From assembly GCA_963575645.1 (NCBI GenBank), contig OY754465.1:5766001-5830000 (forward strand): DNA of 64,000 nucleotides, in the 5' to 3' direction. The DNA comes from Xanthostigma xanthostigma. Lineage: Eukaryota; Arthropoda; Insecta; Raphidioptera; Raphidiidae. Shown here in pieces: positions 54,679-64,000 of this stretch; within the stretch, counting starts at the first letter, position 1, and every line of letters begins with the position of its first letter. The notes under the pieces are model-generated. The model ran no database searches and was not told where the DNA came from. It worked only from the letters and a program-made list of their open reading frames with translations. The position numbers and the translations under genes were made by a program.

Positions 54679-55320
54679 ATTATAATGGTTAGAGTACTAT
54701 AATTCGATGTGCAATTATTATCTTATACACCATTAAACAGTGTTATTAGCCGTTTTAAGCGCGGAATTTTTTGTTATAAATTAATTAGATAGATAGATAG
54801 ATAGAGATAGATATATTTACACAATAAGATAGTATTGTTTTTTGCCCAGTGAAAATGGGAAGGCGTTTGGGGGGGGGGTCCTTTAAAAAAAAACAATTAC
54901 GGTGTCGTGTCTATGCGATGGCGTTTTTTATTCGCAGTGAGAAGAGGAGGGCGTTTGGGAGGAGTTCTTTAAAAAAACAATTACGGGATCGTGTCGATGC
55001 GATGGCGTTTTTTTTGCGCAGAAAAAAAGGAAGGGCGTTAGGGAGGATTTCTTTAAAAAACAATTACGGGGTCGTGTATACAAAGTGAGATAGTAATACA
55101 GTAATTCTACACTAGTATTGTTATGACGTGTATATGTGATTTCTGATTGGTTAGATTCAAAAAATGACAGTGAAAGACGAGCAGTTTTTACGTATTTTTG
55201 AGGAAATTTGTGAATAATAAAAAAGTTTCTTTTTTGGAACGACAAAATTTAGCGTTTTCTATGACTTAAAAAAGTCAAAATTTAGGCACATCGAGTTATC
55301 GAACTGGACCCCATTATAAT
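54679..55320. mobile_element. Family M1 TIR element with internal minisatellite, copy 3
   Basis: attataatggttagagtact at the left pairs imperfectly with aactggaccccattataat at the right; the inner part of the repeat is ttcgatgtgc / gcacatcga. 642 bp. It contains an 84-88-bp minisatellite (54849-55075) and a gatagatagataga tract. Confidence 0.65.
54849..55075. repeat. Minisatellite, about 2.7 units of 84-88 bp
   Basis: Units start at 54849, 54937 and 55021, the same monomer as at 45011 (tgcgatggcgttttttt, caattacggg(g/a)tcgtgt). Frames in it are not genes. Confidence 0.8.
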
Positions 55321-57275
55321 TATTGTTTTTATTATTCTTGTACACGGTGTACTGTACAATATGCAGTACTCTGTTACTCCCTTCGATCGATAATTTAATT
55401 TCATAGCCTAGTACGATCAATATCGAAACACTGTACGAAGACAATATCTCACATGTGCTTTATGTGTCAGTAAGTCAGTCCGAACACTAGCACCACGCTT
55501 ACAGCGAATAGCAAAAATATATTACAGTCTTCTTAAATAAGCTATAAAGCTTCTTTAGTATAAGATATCGTCACACAAATTACAATATAGCGTTTTACCA
55601 TTCCAACCCACAAGTGGGGAATGGTACTAGTTTAGGTCAAAAATAACTTTTTTAAAAATTTTACAATACCTTTCCGTTTTGAGGTCCCCCGAATCCAAAA
55701 AACATATTTTTGAAAAAACTCTGTGCGTCTTAGTCTGTTTGTCTGTGAACACGATACAGATCATACGGATGAGCGGATTTAAACCAAATTTTGGGAGGAT
55801 GTTTGGTATGCAAATATTGTTTTTGGGGAAAATCGGCGCATACGCAGAAGAGATATATGCTATAACGGTGTTTTTTATATAATAATGGTATACTTTTCAT
55901 AACGGCTTATGATTCTATTTATTTTTTTAAGAAAGTTTTGTTTAATTTTTTTTAAACATTATAGTTTTGGAAATATTTTGAAAATAAAAAAAAATCGGTC
56001 GCTCTTTTGTTTTATGGATCTGTCAGAAATAAACTAGTTAGGCATGCTTTGATTAATTTTTACATGACGTGGAACATATTATGTAGGTAACTATGGCAAC
56101 GAATAGCAAATATCATATCGAATACTAGCCATTACTCGCGTCACCTAACGCGATATCAGAAATTTCATTTTCTTTATTATAATCAAATGCCAACATTTTT
56201 GAAGTTGGAATGGTCCCATCGCCCAATTGGCTGGAATTTATTTATTAAAAGAACCGACGAACCGGATGGCGAATCATATGCAGAGAAGTTGCGAACGCAG
56301 CGTTCAGACGGTCAACGATACAAGTAGTGTCCATCGACCTCATAATCTATATATTATTAAATAAAATTCGTCGTATGTATGTATGTATGTTTAAACGGAT
56401 TCATCTTAGAAAGGATTTGAAGAATTTTGATTAAACTTTTCATGAAATATTTATTATGATTCCAGAAATACACCGGCGTAACAAGAGAGGAAGGGGCAGG
56501 TGTGCCCGGCTCACCCTAGAATCTTCCTGACCCACCCTATAAAATTAATTGTTCACCTCCAAATAAAAGGGTAGGTTTTTAAAAATATTTTTAAGACCCG
56601 TTTCCAAGTTATAATTAATAATAATAATAATAATGCGTTTAACGTCCGTTTCTCGACTTTATGTTACAACAGACGCCATTCGCACCATTACTATTTTTTT
56701 TCTACAACACTTCCCGTTATTTTCTACAATTTTTTAAACTTCAACTTAATTAATAGCAACGGGCGAATGAAGGAATTTTTAGGAAATTAGGACAAGGTAG
56801 GTAAATTTTGAGCATAGGAGTTTGACAGGTAATCGGCCATGGCCTTGAATATGGAACCATCTCGATATTTATCTGGAATTGTTGAGGGAAACCATGGAAA
56901 ACCTCAACAAGATGGCCGGTACAGGAATTACCGTTTCTCGGCGAGAGGCAGCAGGAAAATTATATACCTAATTAAATATAATTAAAAATGCGGTATTCTA
57001 TCATTTTCCGATCCATCGAAGGAACAATAAAATGGACAGGCGTTATATAAAAAAAAACTGATGTGACGTATGTATCTGGTGACAACTCCCAGTTCAGCGA
57101 AGATAAGCTAGATGTAATTAAGTTTCTTTCGACCGTGTTGTTGATGCATGAACTCCCAGCAGACCCCACGCCCCTCTGGAGGCAACGGACCTCTGTTTCA
57201 ATTAAATTCAATATTGACACGATATTGTATACAACTTGCAGCCTGTCTACGCTCTACTATAGATTCATATAATAT
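55321..57275. other. No gene recognised
   Basis: taccattccaaccc at about 55599 and gttggaatgg at 56205 form a short distant inverted pair that might mark an element of about 610 bp. Otherwise only short frames without known domains. An ataataataataata tract lies near 56615. Confidence 0.3.
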
Positions 57276-57283
57276 GTCAGAAT

Positions 57284-58504
57284 TAGTGATGTGCCGGATA
57301 TCCGTATCCGCATCCGCCGATATCAGAGGGAGAAGAAATATCCGTATCCGTATCCGTTAGTTTTTGGCGGATCTTTTACCTTATTAATTTTCAATTCATA
57401 CCTAGATGAAATTTTACATAATATATAGGTGGTAAGGTAATAATGAAAAAATGTTAAATTCCATTCAGATTATTTTTGACGTGATAACGTCTTATAAATT
57501 GATGAATCACCAATCTTATAAATTGATAAAACACCGGCTGCATGCACGAAAAAGTGAAACGTTCCTAAATCCTAACGTTTCTAACGTTCCTAACGTTCGT
57601 AACGCGTAACGCGTAACGTTCCGCCTGACCCTGTGCGTGCTTTTTGCTAATTTCTCGCTCAATTTCAATCAGATCGGTTTGAAACCAGTCTTAAACGAAA
57701 GAGGAGAACATTTTACATAGATTTCGTATAACAGAATTTGCCTAAACAGTTTTTTTATACAAATTTATATAGAAAAATAGCTGTATAAATGCAATGTTGT
57801 CTAATGCATGGCGCGACGCGGTCGGTCGTCTTTGTTTGCCGTACATGGAAATTAGAAGATAACGTATGTCTTGTCTTAACATGAAAACGGCTGCATTTCT
57901 AATGTTTATTTTTTGACATTAGTATTTTGTGATTTGCAAAGCCTTCTAAGTTAACTATTGGAATAACTAATTATTATTAGAACATAATACTTTGTAAGTT
58001 GCAAACGTCACTTTTGACATTTCTTATCATTCCGACACCAAGGATAAGCGGATTGAAACCAAATTTTGGGAGGATTAGGTTATGTATTACGGAATACGTT
58101 ATCACGTAAAACTATCGTCCGTAAACCGACTTTACAGACAACCAATTTTTTTTTAATTTTTTAAAATCGTATTTGGCACCTTTATATTGCAAACATTTAT
58201 CGTAGTGAGTACCATACCAATAGTATATAACTCAAAGGTACTAAAAAACTATCTTTATAATGAGATATTGCGCATCGATCTTTGGAAAGAGACAATCTGT
58301 TATGAGAGTTAACTCTTAAAGAGGTCAATAACTTTTTCCTATAACAGATAGTCTCTTTCCAAAGGTCGATGTGCAATATTTACCGCCGCGTACTCTAAGA
58401 AAGTTAAGATCCGTATCCGTATGCGCGGAACTTGAAACCAATTAATATCCGTATTCAGATCCGTATCCGCGGATATACATTTTTAACGATCCGGCACATC
58501 ACTA
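57284..58504. mobile_element. hAT-type element with 8-bp TSD, split by an R1 insertion
   Basis: TAGTGATGTGCCGGATATCC... and ...GATCCGGCACATCACTA, flanked by gtcagaat (57276-57283, 58505-58512). Subterminal ccgtatccgcatccgc-type repeats bind both ends. The R1 copy at 57476-58145 is nested inside. A hairpin at about 58275-58375 (agagacaatctgttat) remains of the interior. Confidence 0.85.
57476..58145 (-). mobile_element. Family R1 copy nested in hAT element
   Basis: Same ends and internal type as 39261-39969. Its acgtt array is about 57555-57620 (aacgttcctaacgttcgtaa). Confidence 0.75.
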
Positions 58505-58639
58505 GTCAGAATCATTATCATGACAAATATATTATCAATCCAAACATACGTAAAAGACAAAATAATATACGGGAAATCTGTGGTCAAATTTATAATAATT
58601 GTTTAATTCGATACACAAATTAGTTATTAGTGTAGGTAC

Positions 58640-58725
58640 CTATTAATTTTGTCATATGGCACATACATTAGCGTCGATTGTATTGTCGAACCGAGGGTTG
58701 GACTAAATTTTTCGATTTTTCATAC
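58640..58725 (+). repeat. Fragment of the 39979-type element
   Basis: ttgtcatatggcacatacat and ggttggactaaatttttcga match the start of 39979-40545 with many changes. Confidence 0.4.
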
Positions 58726-58920
58726 TATAACAAAACTAATTCGTGGTGGAAAATATTTATTTACAATAGTAAAACGTTAACAAAACAAATAAACAAACAA
58801 ACATAAAGTATTTCTTTATAACGTAACAGAAACAAAACAACAGTTCTAACTGATAAAATAAAAGAATAGGTAATGAAGAATATAAAGTCACTATTTATAT
58901 GTACACGAAATATTATTAAT
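58726..58920 (-). mobile_element. Solo LTR (family L2), truncated copy
   Basis: ataacaaaactaattcgtgg onward matches the 3' end of the L2 LTR in reverse. The promoter half is missing. Confidence 0.65.
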
Positions 58921-59204
58921 TTAACAATTTATTAATTTTCCTGTATGTGTTAACAGCGGGTCTGTCTGTTTACAGTGAATGTTGTTATCATGCTACAACG
59001 AAGTGACAAAATCATGTCTGCTTGTAATAAAAAAAGTAGAACGCATTTTTATAAATAATCGAACAGTATTGACTGCAACGCACACAGAGATGTCTCGTCA
59101 ATCCGAGTTAAAACATTTGTACAATGTTTTCACTGGTTTTAACTTTTATATGCAATTTTAGTGGTTCAACTATTTAGTGAAAACTATATTATTATTATTA
59201 TTTA
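58921..59204. other. No gene recognised
   Basis: A 60-codon frame at 58979 is unremarkable. Confidence 0.3.
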
Positions 59205-59817
59205 TGACTAGCGGTCCCGTCTGGTTTCACCCGGGTGTAAAAGAACGAATGGGGAAGGGAGGAACATGAGTACGCACATTCACCTTAGTTTACCGAGATG
59301 AAAATTGTGTCCAAATTTCATGATGATCGGAGTTACCGTTCAAAAGTTTTTGTCGATAAAAAGCAGTATTTATACTTTTTTTAATTAATTAAATAAAATT
59401 AAAATAAATTTAAATATAAGCCTTAGAAGACAGCAATGCAGAAAATAAAAAAAAATAAAAATATATTCGCCCAATGTGTGACTTGAACCCAGGACCCTGA
59501 TATTGAAAGTCGCGTACTCTATCGATTGAGCCAGTCGGCGCTGGGTGTACACAGTGCTTAATATGAGTATATTTAGTTAGTGCATTTTACCTGAATAGAA
59601 GCTTATTTTTGAGATACATTTGGAACATTTTTCATTAATACTCCGGTCCTAATGGTCGCAGCGTGATTTTATATAGCCTATAGCCTTCCTCGATAAATGG
59701 GTTATCCAACAAATTTTTTTTTTCAATTTGAACCAGTAGTTCCTGAGATTAGCGCGTTCAAACAAACAAACAAACAAATAAACAAAGAAACAAACAAACT
59801 CTTCAGCTTTATATATT
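59205..59817 (-). mobile_element. Composite retroposon with tRNA-Lys-like head, second copy
   Basis: Minus-strand counterpart of 49702-50290 with the same order of T1 half, tRNA-like part and T1 half. A caaacaaacaaataaacaaa microsatellite is at its 5' end (59760-59795). Confidence 0.7.
59468..59540 (-). tRNA. tRNA-Lys-derived sequence, second copy
   Basis: The minus strand reads gccgactggctcaatcgata ... ggttcaagtcacacattggg; A and B boxes can be recognised. The anticodon place reads ttc and the T stem is damaged, so it is not a working tRNA. Confidence 0.6.
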
Positions 59818-60345
59818 AGTAGGTATAGATATATAAAAAATGAGTTTATAGAAATAAACACGTGGGTCATTTAAAAAGCCTGCGTGGGTCAGTGGGTCAT
59901 AGGTTCGCCACCATTGGTTGAAGGTATGCTAATCCCGTTAATTTTGGTAAAAATTACCGGTACAAGTTTAGTTACATAATATATTTGAAATAGCCTTGAA
60001 TTTGTTGTGATCATATTATTGAGGTCCTTCTGTATAAAAACCTTAATAACATTTAATACTGATTATGATAGGATCAATAAACATTAATCTATCACATGAC
60101 CAGCAATAATCAACATGTTTGATTATTGAAAATGTTTTTATAGCTGCAATTATTTTGTAAACGTTATTTGTTTACTTAATTTAGTTCAATTTCGAACAAT
60201 AATGACTCTGTCCTGTATTTCAAAATGATCATTTTAGCAATACAAGTAAGTAGTTTTATTAACGCTACGAAAAGATTTTCGTACTGTTAGTTCTTAGTAT
60301 CTAAAATTGCATCATGAAAAACGCATTTCTTATAATTTAACGATT
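59818..60345. other. No gene recognised
   Basis: AT-rich, nothing supported. Confidence 0.35.
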
Positions 60346-60349
60346 ATAT

Positions 60350-61266
60350 TGTTACAATCTCGCCGTTGGGACAACAAAGAATTTCGTGAGACGACAATCA
60401 GTTTGTGATTCCAACAATGACTCACATATTGTCGTACGTAACAACAATCGGCTTGATTGTTGTTCTAACAATAAGCGTAGGTAAAAAGGGCTTTGTTGCC
60501 AAATTCCAGACAACAATGAAAGCAACAAAGGAAAGAACGATCCAGGGCCTATAAAAACCACGAGATAGCTCACGATCGGGTCAGTCATGATACGACAGTG
60601 ATACATTGAGAAGAATCGACATAAATTAACAGTCAGTGAACAGTGCTGAGGTAACTACTAAAATTAACTGTGTAAATAATAGTGTAATAAATAAATAGAA
60701 CTGTATATAGTTAATAGACTTAAGTGTGAATAAGTGTACTGAATAAATTTTGGTGTTCCTGTCTTGTAAATAATCTTGTGTATATGGTTGTAAATATTTT
60801 GTGTACATAATTAGTGACTTTGTATTCTTCGTTAATTAATTATTCTTATATTTTAGTATTTAGAACTGTTGTTTTGCTTCTGTTACGTTATAAATAAGTG
60901 CTTTCTGTTTATTTGTTTAACTGTTTTTTTAAACGTTTATTATTGTAAATAAATAATTTCCACCACGAACTAGAACAGTTTTGTTACCAGGCGCGGTCCG
61001 AAGGGGGGGGGGTCACAGGGGACATGACCCCCCCCCCCAAAATCTAAGGTCATATTGAAAAATCTCAAAAAGTTGCCAAATAATAAAAGGAAATTTTTAG
61101 CTATCCCCTAACAGCGATAAAGTTTCCATTTGTTTTATAGGTAATGTATAAAATAAAATTGTGTCTTGTGCAATAATGTTTATTTTATTCCAGATACCTA
61201 TTTTTTATTAGTGTAGTGAGTGACCCCCTCCAAAATTTCAGGCTGCGACCGCGCCTGTTTGTTACA
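60350..61266 (+). mobile_element. Solo LTR (family L2), copy 4, split by a hAT MITE
   Basis: Starts TGTTACAATCTCGCC at 60350 and ends TTTGTTACA at 61266, with the 4-bp duplication atat (60346-60349 and 61267-61270). The hAT MITE at 60988-61257 sits seven bases from the LTR end. tataaaa at about 60549 marks the promoter; the heat-shock-like array is not kept. Confidence 0.85.
60988..61257. mobile_element. hAT-type MITE nested in solo LTR, 8-bp TSD
   Basis: CAGGCGCGGTCC...GCGACCGCGCCTG, 270 bp, flanked by tttgttac (60980-60987 and 61258-61265). The interior has long G and C runs (gggggggggg, cccccccccc). Confidence 0.9.
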
Positions 61267-61270
61267 ATAT

Positions 61271-61754
61271 TTTTTCTGCACTTATCAGTCTCTGCGGTTC
61301 CGAACGTCAGGCACCGTAATAATAGGCAATAACGGTTTGATACAAAACAACAGTATATTAAAAACTCGGATGACCTCAGTTGTTGATCGTCTATAAGATA
61401 CAATCAATCTAACCGTGCAGTAAGAGTAAAGACACTTTTATTAAAATGATGCATGCAGTACACTCTAGCGGTAAAATAATAGCATCGGGAAAATACGGGA
61501 AAAATAGTTCGTCAACCGAATAAAACAAGTCTGAATTTGTAGATGCGTATATGAAACCAACAGATGACAGCACAATGCATTTTCACTGAGTTTGTTGTAT
61601 TTTATGTACATAGAATTTTTTTTGTCGTATATAATCAAAGTCGCCAGAAACCTGAAGCACCGGAGCTCAGGCACGTGCTAAAATTTTTTCACCGTCCTCA
61701 CAGAAGAATTGAAAAATTTCTTTCGATCAATATTTCATTAATTCGTTACACGAA
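61271..61754. other. No gene recognised
   Basis: AT-rich with short unremarkable frames on both strands. Confidence 0.3.
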
Positions 61755-62243
61755 AAACTTTTTAACAAAAAAATTAAACCGCCGAAAAACTGAAAAGCAA
61801 AAAATAATAGATCTTTTTATTTAATTAAGTTCTATCTAAGTAGTTGAACGTATGTGACAGTCTAGTATATCTAAGTAATTTTGAGTCGGCGTCAACAATC
61901 CTTCGCCGGAAATTTCTGAGCGTTCACGAAGTTAATGTCAGCGACAGAGCAACCCTAACGGTAACACTGAGGGCACCGTCTTTGCGAGTGGTCGTGTGGA
62001 GAGCGCATGTTTGGAATGTTAATATTTATCGCTGGAGATTTCACGTATCATTATTAATTTGATTTGGTTATTTCTTTTAGTGATCTTTGTGCATTGATTG
62101 TTTGACGCCGACTCAAAATTACTTAGATATACTAGACTGTCACATACGTTCAACTACTTAGATAGAACTTAATTAAATAAAAAGATCTATTATTTTTTGC
62201 TTTTCAGTTTTTCGGCGGTTTAATTTTTTTGTTAAAAAGTTTT
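61755..62243. mobile_element. Foldback element, arms near 150 bp (family F1-like)
   Basis: ttttaacaaaaaaattaaac...gaaaagcaaaaaataata... pairs with its complement at 62100-62243, with gttgaacgtatgtgacagtc and ttttgagtcggcgtca also inverted. The build is like 29422. The 72-codon frame in the centre (61844) is not recognised. Confidence 0.7.
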
Positions 62244-62307
62244 TATTTTATAATTTTTTGTGGCTATATAATTTAAAATTGTAATACACAACTCAGCATG
62301 AAAATCT

Positions 62308-62715
62308 GTGAGTGAACAATAAATCACCCCTATTTTCCCACCCTTAGGGTAGGAATTTTTTTTCCAAATTTATATGGGACCAACTTCGGGGTATACCCTT
62401 TCCAATAAAAAAAGAATTATCAAAATTGGACTACTCTGTAAAAAGTTATGTGTGGTCATACATTACAATCAGTGAGTGAACAATCAATCATCCCCCGTTT
62501 TCCTACCCTTAGGGTTGGAATTTTTTTACCAAATTTATATGGGACCAACTTCGGGGTATACCCTTTCAAACAAAAAAATAATTATCAAAATCGGACTACT
62601 CTGTAAAAAGTTATGCGTGGTCATACATAAATAAAAAAAAAAAAATAAATAAAAAAAAAAAAAAATATACGCGTCGACTTGAGAACCTCCTCCGTTTTTG
62701 TTTTTCGTCGGTTAA
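62308..62715 (+). mobile_element. LINE 3' tail with 164-bp tandem duplication
   Basis: Two units of 164 bp (from 62308 and 62472) share 'gtgagtgaacaat', 'ccacccttagggt'-like and gggaccaacttcggggtata blocks. An A-rich tract, then gagaacctcctccgtttttg and gtcggttaaaaa, end the element. Confidence 0.6.
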
Positions 62716-62868
62716 AAATTCAACGAGATCGGTAACCAAAATTTCTTAGACAGGAAGTGCGTTGCCTGCCTGTTATGTTTTTACTCGAGGAGGACGTCTC
62801 GCAATTGCATAAAAAAATCTAAATCAAACTTTCGACGCATTTAGAAGTTTCAAGGTCTTGCATACTGA

Positions 62869-63441
62869 AAAAATAGGTAGGTAAATTTTTTTTTAAGTTA
62901 AGCGGTTTTATTGTACAATCGATGATGTACTAAAAACTATAAAATAATTATGAGTCACCACAGGGGGCTTTGATTAAACTAAAATAAAACCGTGGGGCGT
63001 ACTTATATTGGAAATTATATTTAGCTTTCGACTGTCTTCTTTGACAATAATTGTGAAAAATAACTATAATGCAATAAAAAAACCTTCCGTATTTGCTTAT
63101 TTCATTGATCCTATGCCACCAGGTTCATCCTTCAATCTTCCAATATTTGACAATAATATACCTATAAATGCTCTCCACGATTTTATTTTAGTATAATTAT
63201 AAATTTAATATAATTCTAGTTTAATAATATATAACATGTGACAGCATTTGAACACTCTGAAGATGATACAAAACGTATCGAAACGTTAGTATTAAATGCA
63301 AGTTTAAAAAAATCTCAGTATTGCTTCATTTTCGATCCTTATGCCACGGAATTCCTTCCAAATACTCATCATTTTGATATATCATCGATTGTACAATAAA
63401 ACCGTTTAACTTAAGAGTTTTTTTACCTATTTTTCTTTTTA
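62869..63441 (+). mobile_element. Second Penelope-like family, truncated, with inverted ends
   Basis: aagttaagcggttttattgt at 62895 is inverted at 63390-63414 and the outer aaaaataggta parts also pair. Inside are a short open frame (63008-63196) and a hammerhead-like motif (63257). The build (inverted end, 3' remnant of a frame, hammerhead-like motif, tail) is the same as in the 12.3-kb element, so I class it as Penelope-like with moderate confidence. Confidence 0.5.
63257..63291 (+). ncRNA. Hammerhead-like motif, second Penelope-like family
   Basis: CTGAAGA (63257-63263), one extra T, perfect helix II GATAC/GTATC (63265-63269 with 63275-63279), GAAA (63280-63283), then C-GTTA-GTA. Outside, gcattt (63244-63249) can pair with aaatgc (63294-63299). 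The stem sequence differs from the other family while pairing is kept. Confidence 0.45.
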
Positions 63442-64000
63442 AGTTTTTAGTGTGCTTTATTAAAAGTGCGATTTGAATCCGGACGAAAGCCTCAGTTAGT
63501 TATTATACTATTGTAGGTAATGTCTTCAAAACTACATACGTGTGCAAAATTTCAACTCAATCGGATAACGGGAAACAGTTGACAAAGATTTGAAACAAAG
63601 TCATAAATAAACAAACTAACGTAAATATAATAAACAAATTGATCATAGCAGCCCAAACACTATTTTCTAAATAAAAAAATAAACAAATATACAAAATCAA
63701 GGTAAATAAAACCGTTTAAAAAATAAGTTTAGGATGTTCGTACGTATATAGATCAAGATGATCGCCATTCAACGATTCCATATCAAATTTTCGAATGTTT
63801 TCAGCACATTCTTTTGGTTTTTTGATGAACGAAAATCGAAAAATACATTTCTCTCTAAAATGACTGTAAAGATTTTGATTATGTTCTGTCACGTTATTTT
63901 CAATCCCAAAACTCTTAATCATGCCAAAAAAGGCAAATAAATTGATCACAGAAGGTAGATTTATTGGACTTACCCTAGACAGAATAAAAACGGTCCACTC
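63442..64000. other. No gene recognised at right edge
   Basis: AT-rich. Overlapping short frames on both strands at 63716-63949 have no known domain. Confidence 0.3.

Noticed and set aside
54928-55245. 105-codon minus-strand frame
   Set aside because: Lies across the 84-88-bp minisatellite of the M1 element.

Overview
This window looks like intergenic, repeat-dense DNA of an insect nuclear genome, most probably a moth or butterfly. The composition is strongly AT-rich. No convincing host gene is visible. Almost everything recognisable is a mobile element or a remnant of one. The lepidopteran guess is moderate in confidence: it rests on the type of LINE 3' tails (29.1-29.4 kb and 62.3-62.7 kb), the degenerate 'ctagctgctg' retroposon tail at 46.1 kb, and the many hAT, pogo, PIF/Harbinger and Penelope-like pieces.

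The centrepiece is a complete endogenous retrovirus of the errantivirus (Ty3/gypsy) type at 3677-11314. It has two 375-bp LTRs that look identical by eye, a 4-bp CGCG target duplication, a tRNA-Ser-type primer-binding site, and open gag, pol and env frames. Gag and Pol are joined by a -1 frameshift at a slippery heptamer. Env carries a furin-type site, a fusion peptide and a C-terminal membrane anchor, and probably comes from a spliced mRNA. The provirus sits inside a foldback repeat whose uninterrupted relative is at about 20.27 kb.

Other regions. At 0.5-1.1, 14.5-15.1, 15.9-16.6, 58.7 and 60.35-61.27 kb are solo LTRs or fragments of a second LTR family; some carry heat-shock-element-like arrays upstream of a TATA box. 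At 1.6, 12.3-13.3, 21.2-21.5, 24.95, 40.7 and 62.9-63.4 kb are Penelope-like pieces, one encoding a GIY-YIG domain, several with hammerhead-ribozyme-like folds. From 20 to 64 kb the sequence is a mosaic of MITEs and decayed DNA transposons: pogo/Tigger, hAT, Ginger/KRBA2-like, PIF/Harbinger, foldback elements, tRNA-derived composites, a seven-copy family with CGTGATAACG ends, and a TIR family that carries internal minisatellites.

Many insertions are nested, so relative ages can be read directly: a hAT MITE inside a solo LTR, a CGTGATAACG element inside a hAT element and another inside a pogo-type element, a Penelope fragment beside a Tigger remnant, and the retrovirus inside a foldback repeat. 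Stretches listed as 'nothing recognised' were read and gave no gene. Short open frames there fit chance or lie inside repeats.
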